From: Paramoeba atlantica
Lineage: Eukaryota > Discosea
Reading direction: 5' to 3'
DNA length: 64,000 nt
Assembly: GCA_977017575.1 (NCBI GenBank)
Contig: CDRNVI010000156.1
Coordinates: 186,001 to 250,000 of the forward strand
Numbering within the stretch: position 1 is the stretch's first letter; every line of letters starts with the position of its first letter. A model generated the notes under the pieces. The model was not told where the DNA came from. It saw only the letters and a list, made by a program, of their open reading frames with translations, and ran no database searches. Positions 62,868 through 64,000 of this stretch are shown in pieces. Position numbers and translations under genes: made by a program.

Positions 62868-63701
62868 ATGTCTTCCATTCTTTTGGAAAATGCGCTTCAA
62901 GTCATCCAATTGATGAATCAGGGGAAATTTGACACAGCCTTTTCAAGTGCCAAAAGGTACACAGAAGACCGTGATGACGATGGCGATTGCGCTGCTTGTC
63001 TTGCATTCTGTTTTTACTTTGGATACGGAACCAAAATCTCGTTGGATGGGCGTGATGTGTGGATTAAAAAAGCGGTGGAGAAGGGATCAACTTTGGGAAA
63101 AGGCTTTGCCTTGTATGTGGCGGAAAGATGGAATGAAGTGATCTCAACTCTTCAACCCTTTGCAAATGGCGAATGCAGTCTCGCGAATTGGATGCTTTGC
63201 CATTCTTATCTGGGCCTTAAGGAAGAGAGGAAAGGGTTTGAATTTTGCGAAAAGGCAGCAAACCAAGGACTCCTTAGAGGTCTGATGAGTCTCTCATTCT
63301 GTTACCATGAAGGAAAAGGTGTTTCTAAAAACGCTGAGAAAGGATTTCTCTTTGCTAAAGAAGGTGCGGACAAAGGTGATGCGAGCGGGCAAAGAAATGT
63401 GGCATATGATTACATTCTTGGAGAAGGATGTACTCCAAATGAAGAACTTGCGTTTCAATACATCAAGAAAGCAGTTGCCCAAAATGATCGAGTGGCACAA
63501 GCCAACTTAGGAGTCTGTTATTTGTATGGGAGAGGATGTAAAGTGAATTATAATCTTGCTTTTCATTTCATGAAACTGGCTGCAGATCAAGATGATAAGG
63601 AGAGTCGAGCCATGTTAGCTTCCTTCTATCTTGATGGGGTTGGGTGTGAACCAAATCATGAACTTGCACTTCAATATTCTGTGGATTTGTTCTCGTGTTG
63701 A
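62868..63701 (+). CDS. Sel1-like (TPR-type) repeat protein
   Basis: Single exon, 277 aa, starting MSSILLENALQVIQLMNQGK. At least five Sel1-like repeats are visible: CLAFCFYFGYGTKISLDGRD, LMSLSFCYHEGKGVSKNAEK, QRNVAYDYILGEGCTPNEEL, QANLGVCYLYGRGCKVNYNL and RAMLASFYLDGVGCEPNHEL. Between them come the helix pairs AFQYIKKAVAQND and AFHFMKLAADQDD. The G-x-G-[VC]-x-x-[ND] turn is typical of Sel1 repeats, which form curved scaffolds for protein binding. No signal peptide or kinase domain. Absence of introns suggests a recent copy or retroposition, but Sel1 genes are often simple. Partner unknown. Confidence 0.88.
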   Translation: MSSILLENALQVIQLMNQGKFDTAFSSAKRYTEDRDDDGDCAACLAFCFYFGYGTKISLDGRDVWIKKAVEKGSTLGKGFALYVAERWNEVISTLQPFANGECSLANWMLCHSYLGLKEERKGFEFCEKAANQGLLRGLMSLSFCYHEGKGVSKNAEKGFLFAKEGADKGDASGQRNVAYDYILGEGCTPNEELAFQYIKKAVAQNDRVAQANLGVCYLYGRGCKVNYNLAFHFMKLAADQDDKESRAMLASFYLDGVGCEPNHELALQYSVDLFSC

Positions 63702-63926
63702 CTATTTTCTTTTTCTCTTCTTTTCTTTCTTCCCTCTTTCTCTTGTAAAAAAAGAAAGACACAAATAAAAATGAAAATCATGAGAATCCGATTATTCAAA
63801 CTCACGATTTATTTAAGAAACAAAAAGTTGTTTTTGTGTTTTCTTTTCGGGGAAGACCAGAAAGAAGAGAGTGGAGAGAGAAAGAGAAAGAGAAAAGAGG
63901 AAAAAAAGAGGAAAGAGAAGAGTAGA

Positions 63927-64000
63927 ATGGATGATGAATTGAGAGGAACAACTTTTATTCCGTATGTTCAGTCCACTTTGGAATCGTTTTCTCAAGAAAG
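63927..64000 (+). CDS. Start of a further gene (partial, unknown)
   Basis: ATG at 63927 opens MDDELRGTTFIPYVQSTLES and runs to the window edge with no stop. It follows a purine-rich leader (agagaaagagaaag). The start context (gtagaATGg) is reasonable, but there is too little to identify the product. Confidence 0.4.
   Translation, partial: MDDELRGTTFIPYVQSTLESFSQE

Overview
The window comes from the nuclear genome of a microbial eukaryote. The genes are split by many short GT-AG introns that are strongly T-rich on the coding strand, stop codons are standard, intergenic spaces are very small, and the protein set is purely eukaryotic: COP9 signalosome, dynactin, RRP12, RACK1, MBF1, SDE2, sterol methyltransferase and class I cyclic-nucleotide phosphodiesterase. 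Dynactin p62 argues against a land plant. TOM1/TOM3-like membrane proteins, a sterol C24-methyltransferase and a glutaredoxin-DEP-DUF547 fusion argue against an animal. I read it as a free-living or parasitic protist but cannot name the lineage from sequence alone.

Layout. 0-5.6 kb: the last exon of CSN6, then three THH1/TOM1/TOM3-type membrane protein genes, the first divergent from the other two. 5.7-10.1 kb: dynactin p62 (minus), a small tryptophan-rich protein gene (E) and a C2H2-like zinc-finger gene. 10.2-16.7 kb: a 2OG-Fe(II) oxygenase-like gene, a roughly 200-bp tandem repeat, a Ulp1/C48 protease gene with a huge Glu/Lys-rich tail, the second copy of gene E, and a small Ala-rich coiled-coil gene. 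16.9-22.1 kb: RRP12. 22.1-25.9 kb: two tandem genes, each encoding two fused GNAT-like domains. 26.1-29.9 kb: a secreted kexin/furin-like protein whose catalytic residues all look replaced. 30.1-33.2 kb: cytochrome b561-like and sterol methyltransferase. 33.6-37.1 kb: a transposase-like ORF followed by a second oxygenase-like gene. 37.1-42.8 kb: an unknown protein, an OB-fold plus methyltransferase-like gene, a TMEM42-like transporter and a phosphodiesterase. 43.2-53.5 kb: RACK1, a coiled-coil protein, a Tea1/Kel1-like kelch coiled-coil protein, MBF1 and SDE2. 53.9-59.0 kb: an unknown coiled-coil gene with a 5S rRNA gene inside an intron, running into a divergent HSP70. 59.3-64.0 kb: glutaredoxin-DEP-DUF547 protein, Sel1-repeat protein, and the start of one further gene.

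Organisation. Ten adjacent gene pairs are head-to-head with only about 180-370 bp between start codons, so bidirectional promoters are the rule. Most convergent pairs are separated by 30-210 bp. The genes form no single pathway. Most are housekeeping functions (ribosome biogenesis and translation, protein turnover, cytoskeleton transport, sterol synthesis, signalling), interleaved with recently duplicated or fast-evolving lineage-specific families. Exon-intron structures were read by eye from frame continuity and splice consensus; gene ends given as start and stop codons are firmer than internal exon borders.
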